10,519 nt of DNA, taken from NCBI GenBank assembly GCA_964542855.1, contig CAZIWJ010000122.1:1-10519 (forward strand). Direction: 5' to 3'. Position 1 is the first letter of the stretch. The number at the start of each line of letters is the position of its first letter. A model generated the notes under the pieces. That model did no database searches and had not been told where the DNA came from. It saw only the letters and a list, made by a program, of their open reading frames with translations. A program made the translations under genes and the position numbers. Of this stretch, positions 1 through 7,353 are shown piece by piece. This DNA is from CAZIWJ01 sp964542855 (GTDB lineage Bacteria > Bacteroidota > Bacteroidia > Cytophagales > Cyclobacteriaceae).

Positions 1-1449
1 TCATTTGGTGGCAGCCCTGTTCAGGGCCTCAAGGGATTTTTCATAATCGTTTTCAACAAACCAGGCGTAGCCTTTCCTAAAATAAAGTTCGGCCAGTTCA
101 TCGGCAGGTAAATCTACCCGATACATTACCGCTTTGCTGTAATTTTGCGTAGCTTCAGCCCAATTTTTCTGAGCGTAGTGGGCATTGGCCCGGTTATACC
201 AGGCTTTAGCGTAACTTTCACTGATGGAAATAGCCTGGGTAAAATCGGCAACAGCCCCCTCATAATTTTCAATTTCGTACTTTGCCTTACCCCGGTTATT
301 ATAAATAACTTCATCTTTTTGGCCCAGGGAAATAGCCCGGTCGTAATTGTCAATGGCCTCCGGATACTTTTTAGCCAGGAACAGGGTGTTTCCCCTATGG
401 TAGAATAACAGGGCATCGGAAGCTCCTTCTTCCTCGGCTTTATTCAAATCAGATAAGGCACCGGCATAGTCTTTCATTTCGTAGCGTGTGTGCCCGCGGT
501 AATAAAATACTTCAGCATTATAGGCCCGGTTTTTTATCGCCTTATCCAGGTCGGCCAGTGCCGGTTCGTAATTTTTCTGCCGGTAAAAAATAACGCCCCG
601 CTGTTGATAAGCAGCTGCATTTTTATTGTCAGATTTAATTACCTGTGTGTAATACGATTGCGCTTGTGCCAGTTTGTTCTGTTCCTGCAAGGCCTGGGCT
701 ACCACCAGGGTAGCTGGTGCATCTTCTGGGTGCGACTGGATATAGGCCGATAAATTGCGTTCAACCTGGGCAAAGTTATTATTCGCGTAAGCAACCAGGC
801 CGTTTAGGTAGCCGGCCTGATTGGAAAAGCGGGCCACCCAGGCCCCGAAAGTCCGGGTTTCCTGTTGTGGCATGTTTTGAACCATTGTTCCCGGCAGGGC
901 TACCCACTGCTGTTTTGCCGAAGAAACTCCATTAATGGCAACTCCCTGCAACTGGTTATTACTGATTAAAGGCACAAAGGCAGCGTCGGTTCCGGTTTTA
1001 ACCTGGGCAAATGCTCCCAGCCCGGTTAGTGTATCGAGTTGCAACACCCGGAAAGCTACTTCTTCTTCTTGCTGTGGGCCCGGGGCCAGGATGCCGTTTA
1101 GTGAGGAATTCCCATCAATTGTTCCAAGGCCGGGGGTGGAAAATGCTGCCCGTCCTACATCGATACCGAACAGTACCAGCCCGGTGCCTTCGTGGTAGGA
1201 AAAGACTTTGTTTACCGCGTAAACCACACTGTCGGAGGTAATGATGCGGGCCTGGCGGGCTCCCCTGAACACGCTGCTGTGGGTAATGCCTTTTCCTTTG
1301 CGATCAGAAAAAAAACCGGTGCCGGAACGAATTACTTCCCCGCTGGCATCCAGGGCCTGGATGTGAAATACTGCATCGCTGGCGTTAGTTAAGGTATGGC
1401 TCAGCAAACCCATTGCGAGCAATACCAAAAATCTTTTCAGTGTATTCAT
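1..1449 (-). CDS. Exported TPR protein with a degenerate trypsin-like N-terminal domain
   Basis: A 482-residue protein, complete: its stop codon is the first three bases of the window. Residues 1-24 form a signal peptide (NTLKRF, then a hydrophobic run). Residues 25-190 resemble the beta-rich trypsin/HtrA-like domains that precede TPRs in Bacteroidota proteins: GTGFF at 43-47 matches the usual GSGFF, and 56-61 (THSSVF) sits where active proteases have T-N-x-H-V. The catalytic His position is Ser, the usual Asp before the hydrophobic strand is Gly (TGLVLFGID, 89-97), and no GxSGGP motif appears near LISNNQLQGV (161-170), so proteolysis is unlikely. From about 211 to 482 there are seven or so TPRs of 33-34 residues, clearest at 280-446, with the usual W/Y-x-x-G/A-x-A spacing. 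TPRs bind partner proteins, so a periplasmic scaffold or binding role is inferred. It is transcribed away from the symporter gene. The ATG at 1449 was chosen because it gives a clean signal peptide. Confidence 0.85.
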   Translation of the reverse strand: MNTLKRFLVLLAMGLLSHTLTNASDAVFHIQALDASGEVIRSGTGFFSDRKGKGITHSSVFRGARQARIITSDSVVYAVNKVFSYHEGTGLVLFGIDVGRAAFSTPGLGTIDGNSSLNGILAPGPQQEEEVAFRVLQLDTLTGLGAFAQVKTGTDAAFVPLISNNQLQGVAINGVSSAKQQWVALPGTMVQNMPQQETRTFGAWVARFSNQAGYLNGLVAYANNNFAQVERNLSAYIQSHPEDAPATLVVAQALQEQNKLAQAQSYYTQVIKSDNKNAAAYQQRGVIFYRQKNYEPALADLDKAIKNRAYNAEVFYYRGHTRYEMKDYAGALSDLNKAEEEGASDALLFYHRGNTLFLAKKYPEAIDNYDRAISLGQKDEVIYNNRGKAKYEIENYEGAVADFTQAISISESYAKAWYNRANAHYAQKNWAEATQNYSKAVMYRVDLPADELAELYFRKGYAWFVENDYEKSLEALNRAATK

Positions 1450-1503
1450 ACTAGGTCTTTATTCTTAATCTCATGGTAGCGTACGCGGTAACAGCGCCTG
1501 GTT

Positions 1504-1523
1504 CCAGCACTTTAATCTGCTGG
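1504..1523. repeat. Inverted repeat in the divergent intergenic region
   Basis: CCAGCA (1504-1509) and TGCTGG (1518-1523) form a perfect 6-bp stem around an 8-base loop. It lies between the TPR gene (start 1449) and the symporter gene (start 1678), so it could be an operator or a leader hairpin of either. No T tract follows on either strand, which argues against a terminator. No convincing TAnnTTTG promoter was found in this 228-base region. Confidence 0.35.
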
Positions 1524-1677
1524 GTACTGATTAGGATTTTGGCATACAATTACCCAACAAATGTACCGTATTCAGCAGGAGGGTGGCACGCGAAATATGG
1601 GGCGAACTGCCCTATGTAAGGTTTCTGTTACGACTTTATTGCCAATGTGCTATATTCGCGGGCTCAACGACCCACTT

Positions 1678-3360
1678 ATGCAGGAATTAAATGATATACT
1701 AAGCACCATCGACGGGTACATCGGGGGCAGCCCGTGGTTCGTACTAGTGCTGCTGGGTACTGGACTGTTTTATACGATATACCTTAATTTTCCCCAGTTC
1801 CGGTACTTTGGCCACGCCCTGAAAGCAGTTCGTGGCAAGTACGATAAGGAAGGAGACGAAGGGGACACCAATCACTTTCAGGCGCTAACCACTGCCCTTT
1901 CGGGTACGGTAGGTACCGGAAACATTGCCGGCGTGGCTTATGCCATTCACCTTGGTGGCCCGGCAGCGCTGTTCTGGATGATTGTTACTGCCTTCCTGGG
2001 AATGACTACCAAGTTTGTAGAGGTTACGCTTTCGCACAAATACCGGGAAAAAGATAGTACTGGTAAAATTGCCGGTGGCCCCATGTACTACATGAGCAAT
2101 AAACTTAAATTACCCTGGATGGCAGCTATCTTCGCCGTTGCCACCATTTTGTCTTCTTTTGGTACGGGTAATCTGCCGCAGATTAATAGCATCGCCACTA
2201 CGGTGTATTCTACCTTTGGCGTAGAGCAAATTGTTACCGGAGGTGTACTGGCGGTATTGCTGGCACTGGTAATTATCGGCGGAATTTCCCGTATCTCTAA
2301 AGTAACGTCCACGCTGGTTCCCTTAATGGCTTTTGTGTACCTGATCGGTGCGCTGGCTGTAATTTTCTACAATTACGACCAGATCATACCCTCTTTCGTA
2401 TCGGTATTTTCCGATGTATTTACCGGATCGGCGGCTACCGGTGGTTTTTTGGGCGCCACAATTTCTTTTGCGTTTAACCGGGGGGTAAACCGTGGGCTAT
2501 TCTCGAACGAGGCCGGCCAGGGATCAGCTCCTATTGCTCACGCGGCAGCCCGTGCCCACGAACCGGTGTCGGAGGGTATGGTGGCTATTTTAGAGCCATT
2601 TATCGATACTATTATTATCTGTACGCTTACCGGGTTGGTGATTCTTTCTTCCGGGGTATGGCAGGAGAAATTACCCAATGACTTTCAGAATGCCGATATT
2701 CAGGTGCTCGACGGGCAGTATACGGCCGAAAATCAGCAACAGCTTTCCGATCATATGACGGGCAGAAACAGCCTGCCCCTGTTTTCCGGCGAACTTACGA
2801 TAACTGATGGGGTACCCACCGATGAAGTTACTATTCTTCATGCCCGTTCGCTGGCAGACGAGATAACGGTAACAGTTGGAGAAGAAGTTTACAGCGGTAC
2901 GCTAAAGGTTGAAGACGGAAATGTGCAGGAGTACGTAGGAGAAAAATACGTGCAGCTTAGCGGAGAGTCTCTTATCCATAGCGCCCCATTAACTGCTGAA
3001 GCTTTTAAACGTAGCTTTTTTGGCGAGTTCGGTCAGTACATCGTATCTATCGGTTTGTTACTGTTTGCTTTTTCCACGGCCATTTCCTGGTCGTATTACG
3101 GCGACCGCGCCATTACCTACCTGGTGGGTACGGGAGGCATCATGTATTACCGCATTGTTTACGTGGTTGCTTTTTTCCTGGCTTCTTTCGTGGACACGAC
3201 CATCATCTGGACACTCTCGGGTATCACCATTGCCTTAATGACCCTGCCTAACCTGGTGGGCATCCTGGTGCTCTACAAGGATATGAAGGGAACGGTAAAA
3301 GATTACTGGGTACAGTTTAGTAAAGAATTCCCGGAAGAAAAATTCCCGGAAAAGATGTAA
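1678..3360 (+). CDS. Sodium:alanine/glycine symporter (AGCS family)
   Basis: A 560-residue inner-membrane carrier importing alanine, glycine or a related small amino acid with Na+. Family hallmarks include FQALTTALSGTVGTGNIAG (67-85), GGPMYYM (133-139), FNRGVNRGLFSNEAGQGSAP (266-285) followed by AHAAA, and EPFIDT (306-311). About ten hydrophobic segments are visible, the first at about 19-37 and the last at about 505-532. The start is set at 1678 (MQELNDILSTIDGYIGGSPW) because typical AGCS proteins begin just before this amphipathic stretch. An in-frame ATG at 1561 would add 39 polar, Cys-containing residues unlike the family. Residues about 328-446 form a long hydrophilic, beta-rich insertion between the segment ending ILSSG and the one starting FGQYIVSIG; ordinary bacterial AlsT-type proteins have only a short loop there. 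Exact substrate and the loop's role are not shown by the sequence. Confidence 0.92.
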   Translation: MQELNDILSTIDGYIGGSPWFVLVLLGTGLFYTIYLNFPQFRYFGHALKAVRGKYDKEGDEGDTNHFQALTTALSGTVGTGNIAGVAYAIHLGGPAALFWMIVTAFLGMTTKFVEVTLSHKYREKDSTGKIAGGPMYYMSNKLKLPWMAAIFAVATILSSFGTGNLPQINSIATTVYSTFGVEQIVTGGVLAVLLALVIIGGISRISKVTSTLVPLMAFVYLIGALAVIFYNYDQIIPSFVSVFSDVFTGSAATGGFLGATISFAFNRGVNRGLFSNEAGQGSAPIAHAAARAHEPVSEGMVAILEPFIDTIIICTLTGLVILSSGVWQEKLPNDFQNADIQVLDGQYTAENQQQLSDHMTGRNSLPLFSGELTITDGVPTDEVTILHARSLADEITVTVGEEVYSGTLKVEDGNVQEYVGEKYVQLSGESLIHSAPLTAEAFKRSFFGEFGQYIVSIGLLLFAFSTAISWSYYGDRAITYLVGTGGIMYYRIVYVVAFFLASFVDTTIIWTLSGITIALMTLPNLVGILVLYKDMKGTVKDYWVQFSKEFPEEKFPEKM

Positions 3361-3364
3361 ATCC

Positions 3365-4585
3365 CTACTCTTTTCCCTTTAGGTAGTTTTGCAAATACCG
3401 GTATTCCATGGTCAGCGATCCGTGTTCGGTAATGGTTGCCCGCCGAACGATATTGGTGGAATCCTCATTCAGCAGGCTGGGCAGTACGTGCGAGTGCAGG
3501 CTTTCCCCGAAAGAAGCAGAAGCATCGCGAGGCAGTTCGGAAGGCAGGTTATCAATAGCCATCACCGACACGTTCCGATTATTACTGAACGGTGACTTTT
3601 CCGACTGTGAAAATGGATCGTAATCGTAAACCGGTTCTTCGATGGTTGAAGGCCTTACCGTAGAAGGTATCGACCCTTCAATATCGCAGGTAATGTCGGC
3701 AATAACGTTAATTGAAAACGTAGGCGATTGCATTTCTTCCACGGTAAACAGTACCGGGGCGCGGGAATCCCAGTAGGCTGCAGCAATGAGCAGATCAGCA
3801 GCCTGGGTGAAATGCTTGAATGCCGAGCCGTACCGTTGCGGATACAGGAAGAACTCCTGCCGGTCGAAGGGGCCACCGTTTAACCGGTAATTGTAATTCC
3901 GTACGTCTAGCTTTACGTATACCGGGTAATCGAACGGGTGGTATAGAAAACGCTGTACATCCACCTGCTCTACCTTCACGGCATCCAGGATTTCCATTAC
4001 GCCGTAAGCCACCCTTCCCCCGCCGGTTAGTACAATTTTCGTGGGGGGAAGCTGAACCTTGCGCAATTCCTGGTGCAGTTCTTTCATATCGTAGCAGTCT
4101 TTAGCCCGCTTCAGCCGGTATAACTCATGCTTGAGCCCGTAAGCATACAATCCGTTATAAGCCCCCACGATGCCGGCAAAACGGCCAAAAGCAACGATGC
4201 GGTTTCCGTCGTCATCTGTGAGCTTTTCGTAATCGATTAAGCGGATATTTTTTTCCACAATAGCCTGTAACAGCGGACGGTTATAAGCCTGCTTTTTAAT
4301 GGTATGCGAAAAAAACAGGTACGTTTTTCCGGGAATTAATTCTTCAATGGGCACTTCCTTTACACCCAGTAAAATATCGCAATCACTAATATCGTCAACT
4401 ACTTTAATACCGGCCTCCCGGTACTGATCATCGGTAAAGCAGCGCAGCGTACTACCCTGGCAGTAAACCTCCACGTGCGGATAATCAATTTCAATCTGCC
4501 TGGCCTGCTCTGGGGTAAAGGGAACCCGGTTATCAGGTGGAACTTTTCCTTCGCGTAAAATACCAAGTCGCAGGGTTTCAGGCAT
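3365..4585 (-). CDS. Saccharopine dehydrogenase-like (LYS1/AASS type) NAD-dependent oxidoreductase
   Basis: A 406-residue cytoplasmic enzyme of the alanine dehydrogenase/transhydrogenase fold. The N-terminal domain opens with LGILREGKVPPDNRVPFTPE (7-26). GVKEVP (74-79, Lys76) and SHTIKKQ (93-99, His94) match the Lys/His pair known to be catalytic in yeast saccharopine dehydrogenase (Lys77/His96); GRFAGIVG (134-141) supplies the conserved Arg. The Rossmann glycine motif is TGGGRVAYG (187-195). The C-terminal DNLPSELPRDAS (345-356) is typical of the LYS1/AASS group. The family reaction is saccharopine + NAD+ = lysine + 2-oxoglutarate + NADH; whether this member makes or degrades lysine, or uses another amino acid, cannot be read here, and no LYS9-like partner is adjacent. 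It converges with the symporter gene, 4 bases between stops, and shares a divergent region with the amidohydrolase. Alanine dehydrogenase is a less likely alternative. Confidence 0.8.
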   Translation of the reverse strand: MPETLRLGILREGKVPPDNRVPFTPEQARQIEIDYPHVEVYCQGSTLRCFTDDQYREAGIKVVDDISDCDILLGVKEVPIEELIPGKTYLFFSHTIKKQAYNRPLLQAIVEKNIRLIDYEKLTDDDGNRIVAFGRFAGIVGAYNGLYAYGLKHELYRLKRAKDCYDMKELHQELRKVQLPPTKIVLTGGGRVAYGVMEILDAVKVEQVDVQRFLYHPFDYPVYVKLDVRNYNYRLNGGPFDRQEFFLYPQRYGSAFKHFTQAADLLIAAAYWDSRAPVLFTVEEMQSPTFSINVIADITCDIEGSIPSTVRPSTIEEPVYDYDPFSQSEKSPFSNNRNVSVMAIDNLPSELPRDASASFGESLHSHVLPSLLNEDSTNIVRRATITEHGSLTMEYRYLQNYLKGKE

Positions 4586-4604
4586 ATTTAGTGGGTTTGA
4601 AATA

Positions 4605-4632
4605 CAAATTATGAAAAATTAACTCACGGCAA
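4605..4632 (-). promoter_or_regulatory. Possible promoter for the saccharopine dehydrogenase-like gene
   Basis: Read on the minus strand: TTG (4632-4630), 17 bases, then ATAATTTG (4612-4605), a near match to the Bacteroidota -7 element TAnnTTTG. Transcription would start near 4598, giving a leader of only about 13 bases before the ATG at 4585. The -7 box departs from consensus at its TA, so this is a weak call. Confidence 0.28.
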
Positions 4633-4670
4633 CAAGTTTGAAATCACTGATATATTCACCACTTGAATAA

Positions 4671-4687
4671 TACGCGCCAGGTGCGTA
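4671..4687. repeat. Short inverted repeat between divergent promoters
   Basis: TACGCG (4671-4676) and TGCGTA (4682-4687) can pair over 6 positions (one G.T) around a CCAGG loop. It sits between the two candidate divergent promoters, about 8 bases upstream of the TTG box of the amidohydrolase promoter, which would suit a regulator site. Function is inferred from position only. Confidence 0.25.
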
Positions 4688-4694
4688 AAAATTA

Positions 4695-4727
4695 TTGCAG
4701 AGCGTAATAAAGTACAGGTTAAATTTG
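4695..4727 (+). promoter_or_regulatory. Bacteroidota-type promoter for the amidohydrolase gene
   Basis: TTG (4695-4697), 22 bases, then TAAATTTG (4720-4727), a perfect match to the Bacteroidota -7 consensus TAnnTTTG with a TTG at an accepted spacing. Transcription would start around 4734 and give a leader of about 75 bases before the ATG at 4809. It is the best promoter match in the window and also supports the assignment to Bacteroidota. Confidence 0.5.
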
Positions 4728-4751
4728 TGGTATCCGAGCTCTTTCACGAAC

Positions 4752-4769
4752 GCCCGCAGCAGCCCGCAG
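4752..4769 (+). repeat. Direct repeat in the amidohydrolase leader
   Basis: GCCCGCAG occurs twice (4752-4759 and 4762-4769) separated by CA. It falls in the predicted untranslated leader, about 40 bases before the start codon, in otherwise AT-rich sequence. It could be a protein-binding site on DNA or RNA, or chance. Confidence 0.35.
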
Positions 4770-4808
4770 TTACTTTTTTACTAGGCATAAAATTGCTAAA
4801 TCGCCAAT

Positions 4809-6185
4809 ATGAAAACACTATTATCTGCAATCACTAAACTGTTGTTTATCCTTTTTCTACCAGTTTCGGCATTCGGACAGGATGCATACATAACTGGAGG
4901 GTTTTATTTCAATACTGAGCAACAAGAGGTGCTGCCCAACCCGGGCATCTGGATAAAAAGCGGTAAACTGTTTCAAATTGGTGGAGAAGTACCGGAAGAA
5001 GCTGAGGTGCTTACCCTGGAAGCAAATGATTACGTGCTGCCCGGGCTTATTGATTTGCACGCCCATTACCGGGTGGCCTACAACGGCGTGGCTCACGATG
5101 ATACGCTGGCCATGCCTAAAATATTTTTAGCCAACGGGGTCACCGCCACTTTTCCGGCCGGGGAAATTGAACCGGAAAAAATGGAAGAGCTGCGCCGGCG
5201 TATTTACCAGAAGGAAATGCCCGGACCGCGCATCCTAAATTCCGGTCCTTACTTTGGGGCAGCTGCTCCCGACTGGAACCCCAACTTCACTACGGAAGAT
5301 ATTTATAACCGGGTCGACACCTGGGCAGCCCGGGGGGTGAAAGGGTTTAAAGCCAAAAATATTACGCCCGAACACTTGCAGGCACTAATTGGCCGGGCGC
5401 ACCAGCACGGACTCACTGTAACCGGGCACCTGAATTCGGGCTATCGGAACAGCGTAAATCCCGAAAACGCTGTTTTTATGGGCATCGACCGGGTGGAACA
5501 TTTCCTGGGTGGTAGCCTGCTACCCGATACCACCGCAGCGTACTACAGCCTGCGGGCACTCGATACGAATGATCCTGCACTGGATAGCATTATTCAGACT
5601 TACATCCGGCACGGTGTCCATTTCAGCCCTACCCTGGGCACTTACGGGGCCATTGCACTGGAAAAAGGTGCCGCTTTTGAATTCTGGACCGACGAAAAAC
5701 GGTTCCTCACCCCATTCAGCCGGTCGCTGGTTAAGGATTTACCCCGTTCTAACTTTAGTGTGCTGTGCGAGGATATTTTCCGGGTGAAAAAAGAAACACT
5801 ACGGAAATATTACCAGGCTGGTGGTAAAATTGTACTGGGTACTGATCGTCCGCTGCTCCTCGATAATTTCCTCGGACCGCAACTGGGTGGTTTCTTCGCT
5901 CACCGGGAAATGCAACTGATGGTTGATATTGGTATCCCTGCCGAAGAAGCTATTACCATTGCCACGCTGGAAAGTGCCCGTGCCATAGGAATGGGCAGTA
6001 AGCTGGGAAGCATTGCCCCGGGGAAATGGGCCGACCTGTTTATTATAAAAGGTAACCCCCTGAAAGACATTACCCGCACGCGCACTGTTCACACTGTAAT
6101 CCGGGCAGGTAACATTTATAACTCCGATACTTTGCTAAAGCAATGTGAAGGTAAGCTGGGGCCGGTAGACGAGGAAACCTGGTAA
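4809..6185 (+). CDS. Exported amidohydrolase (imidazolonepropionase-like, metal-dependent)
   Basis: A 458-residue metal-dependent hydrolase of the amidohydrolase superfamily. Residues 1-23 are a signal peptide ending in AFGQ, so the enzyme acts outside the cytoplasm. PGLIDLHAH (78-86) carries the HxH metal pair (His84, His86). GFKAKNITPEH (179-189) aligns with the FIK segment whose Lys (181, or possibly 183) bridges two metals in many members. TGHLNSG (205-211, His207) and VEHFLGG (229-235, His231) give the other metal His residues, and GTDRP (344-348, Asp346) the catalytic Asp. The C-terminal IAPGKWADLFIIKGNPLKDI (402-421) is the composite beta-domain typical of the family. Substrates in this group range from dipeptides to imidazolonepropionate and cannot be predicted here. 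The export signal argues against a role in histidine breakdown. It has its own promoter and a 221-base gap before the next gene. Confidence 0.88.
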   Translation: MKTLLSAITKLLFILFLPVSAFGQDAYITGGFYFNTEQQEVLPNPGIWIKSGKLFQIGGEVPEEAEVLTLEANDYVLPGLIDLHAHYRVAYNGVAHDDTLAMPKIFLANGVTATFPAGEIEPEKMEELRRRIYQKEMPGPRILNSGPYFGAAAPDWNPNFTTEDIYNRVDTWAARGVKGFKAKNITPEHLQALIGRAHQHGLTVTGHLNSGYRNSVNPENAVFMGIDRVEHFLGGSLLPDTTAAYYSLRALDTNDPALDSIIQTYIRHGVHFSPTLGTYGAIALEKGAAFEFWTDEKRFLTPFSRSLVKDLPRSNFSVLCEDIFRVKKETLRKYYQAGGKIVLGTDRPLLLDNFLGPQLGGFFAHREMQLMVDIGIPAEEAITIATLESARAIGMGSKLGSIAPGKWADLFIIKGNPLKDITRTRTVHTVIRAGNIYNSDTLLKQCEGKLGPVDEETW

Positions 6186-6406
6186 ATGAGAAGTTAAAAC
6201 CCTGAATATTTCTTTGTACCAGAGTACTTCTTCATCCTTTGGTTAGTTTCCTTACTACCCCCGGTAAATTAATCCATGCCCAATGGCTAAAACAAGCTGG
6301 CAACATGTTTGCACCCAGGTAATACAAAAGTAATTCCGTTCAACGGGCTTGCTGTGGAAAATATTTACCCGGTACCAACAGTTAATTTTTATTAAATTCA
6401 GAAGAC
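6186..6406. other. Intergenic region with no clear signal
   Basis: Between the amidohydrolase and the alpha/beta hydrolase genes, no hairpin with a T tract marks a terminator. The 8-base palindrome AACATGTT lies at 6302-6309. TAATTTTT at 6383-6390 is one base off TAnnTTTG but has no TTG box at normal spacing. The operon at 6407 probably has its own promoter here, but I cannot place it. Confidence 0.4.
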
Positions 6407-7345
6407 ATGGGGTTAGTTAGGATAGTGTTCCTTTTACTTACTGCAAGCATTGCCTGGTCGTTCAGCCTTCCGCACGAGCGGGGTATTCGTTATAAAGAAC
6501 CGGTATTCAGTCGGGTAAGGGTAACAAATGATGTGATGTACGGCCGGAATATAAACCAGCAGGGAAAAACCGAAGAATTACTGCTTGATGTGTACGAACC
6601 GGAATCGGATGCTGAAACCAACCGCCCGTTAATTATTCTTGCCCACGGCGGCGGATTTATTTTCGGCGACAAGAGCGAGTTTACACAACTGGCCAGTTAC
6701 TTTGCCCGGGCAGGTTACGTAGTGGCTTCGATCAATTACCGGCTGCTCGATTTTAATCCGTCAGCCCGGGAAATCAGGCAGGGGATCCTGGAAGCCGTGT
6801 ACGATATGAAAGCCGCCGTAAGGTATTTTCGTAAAACAACCGGTAGTAGCAACCCCTATAGGATTAATCCAGAACAAATTTTTGTTGGCGGGTATTCAGC
6901 CGGAGCGGTAACTGCTCTTCACTGTGCTTACCTTTCCAGTGCCGGCGAAGTAAAAGCGATTGGCGGCGATATCCTTTACCAGTACGCCCGGGTGCACAAC
7001 GGGCTAACCGGCGATAGCGGAAACCCGGGGCCTTCTTCAGCGGTGCAGGGAGTAATTAATATTTCCGGGGCCCTGGCCGATGTACGGGTAATGAATGCCG
7101 GTGAACCACCGGTATACAGCATTCACGGTACTGCCGACGAAGTAGTGCCTTACCGAAACGGTGAATCTGGTAAGTCGGGCGTTCAAACTCAGGGCTCCGG
7201 ACTTATTCACGCGTACGCCCGGAAGCTGGGTACTGTATCGGAGTTGCATACCATTGAAGCAGGCGACCATGCTGCCTTCGATGATTGCGCTGCCTGTCCG
7301 GAAAATGTACTGGTATTTTTGTACAATCAGCTATTTTATCCATAG
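6407..7345 (+). CDS. Exported alpha/beta hydrolase (esterase-like)
   Basis: A 312-residue serine hydrolase with a signal peptide (residues 1-20, MGLVRIVFLLLTASIAWSFS). The alpha/beta-hydrolase landmarks are all present: oxyanion loop AHGGGF (79-84), nucleophile elbow GYSAG (162-166, Ser164), acid in GTADEVVPY (241-249, Asp244) and His in EAGDHAAF (284-291, His288). The HGGG motif and preserved triad place it with the HSL/BD-FAE type carboxylesterases and acyl hydrolases. Cys294 and Cys297 (CAAC) near the C-terminus could form a disulfide, plausible in the periplasm. The substrate is unknown; small acyl esters or deacetylation of sugars are typical for relatives. It is the first gene of a run in which the asparaginase begins 8 bases after its stop, so the three are probably cotranscribed. 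Confidence 0.85.
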   Translation: MGLVRIVFLLLTASIAWSFSLPHERGIRYKEPVFSRVRVTNDVMYGRNINQQGKTEELLLDVYEPESDAETNRPLIILAHGGGFIFGDKSEFTQLASYFARAGYVVASINYRLLDFNPSAREIRQGILEAVYDMKAAVRYFRKTTGSSNPYRINPEQIFVGGYSAGAVTALHCAYLSSAGEVKAIGGDILYQYARVHNGLTGDSGNPGPSSAVQGVINISGALADVRVMNAGEPPVYSIHGTADEVVPYRNGESGKSGVQTQGSGLIHAYARKLGTVSELHTIEAGDHAAFDDCAACPENVLVFLYNQLFYP

Positions 7346-7353
7346 TATGCGGC

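Noticed and set aside
490..1392. Plus-strand open frames opposite the TPR gene
   Set aside because: They are antisense shadows of the long TPR coding region, with no recognisable domain or start context.
1651..1658. TATATTCG as a -7 promoter element for the symporter
   Set aside because: One base off consensus, with no TTG at a normal distance upstream.
1561..1677. Upstream in-frame ATG extending the symporter by 39 residues
   Set aside because: The extension is polar, Cys-containing and unlike the family N-terminus; the ATG at 1678 begins exactly where AGCS proteins usually start.
6304..6390. CATGTTTG (6304) and TAATTTTT (6383) as promoter boxes for the three-gene run
   Set aside because: Each is one base off TAnnTTTG, but neither has a TTG box 17-23 bases upstream.
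7285..7353. Upstream ATG extending the asparaginase by 23 residues
   Set aside because: It would overlap the alpha/beta hydrolase gene and place extra residues before a complete signal peptide; the ATG at 7354 fits both spacing and export.
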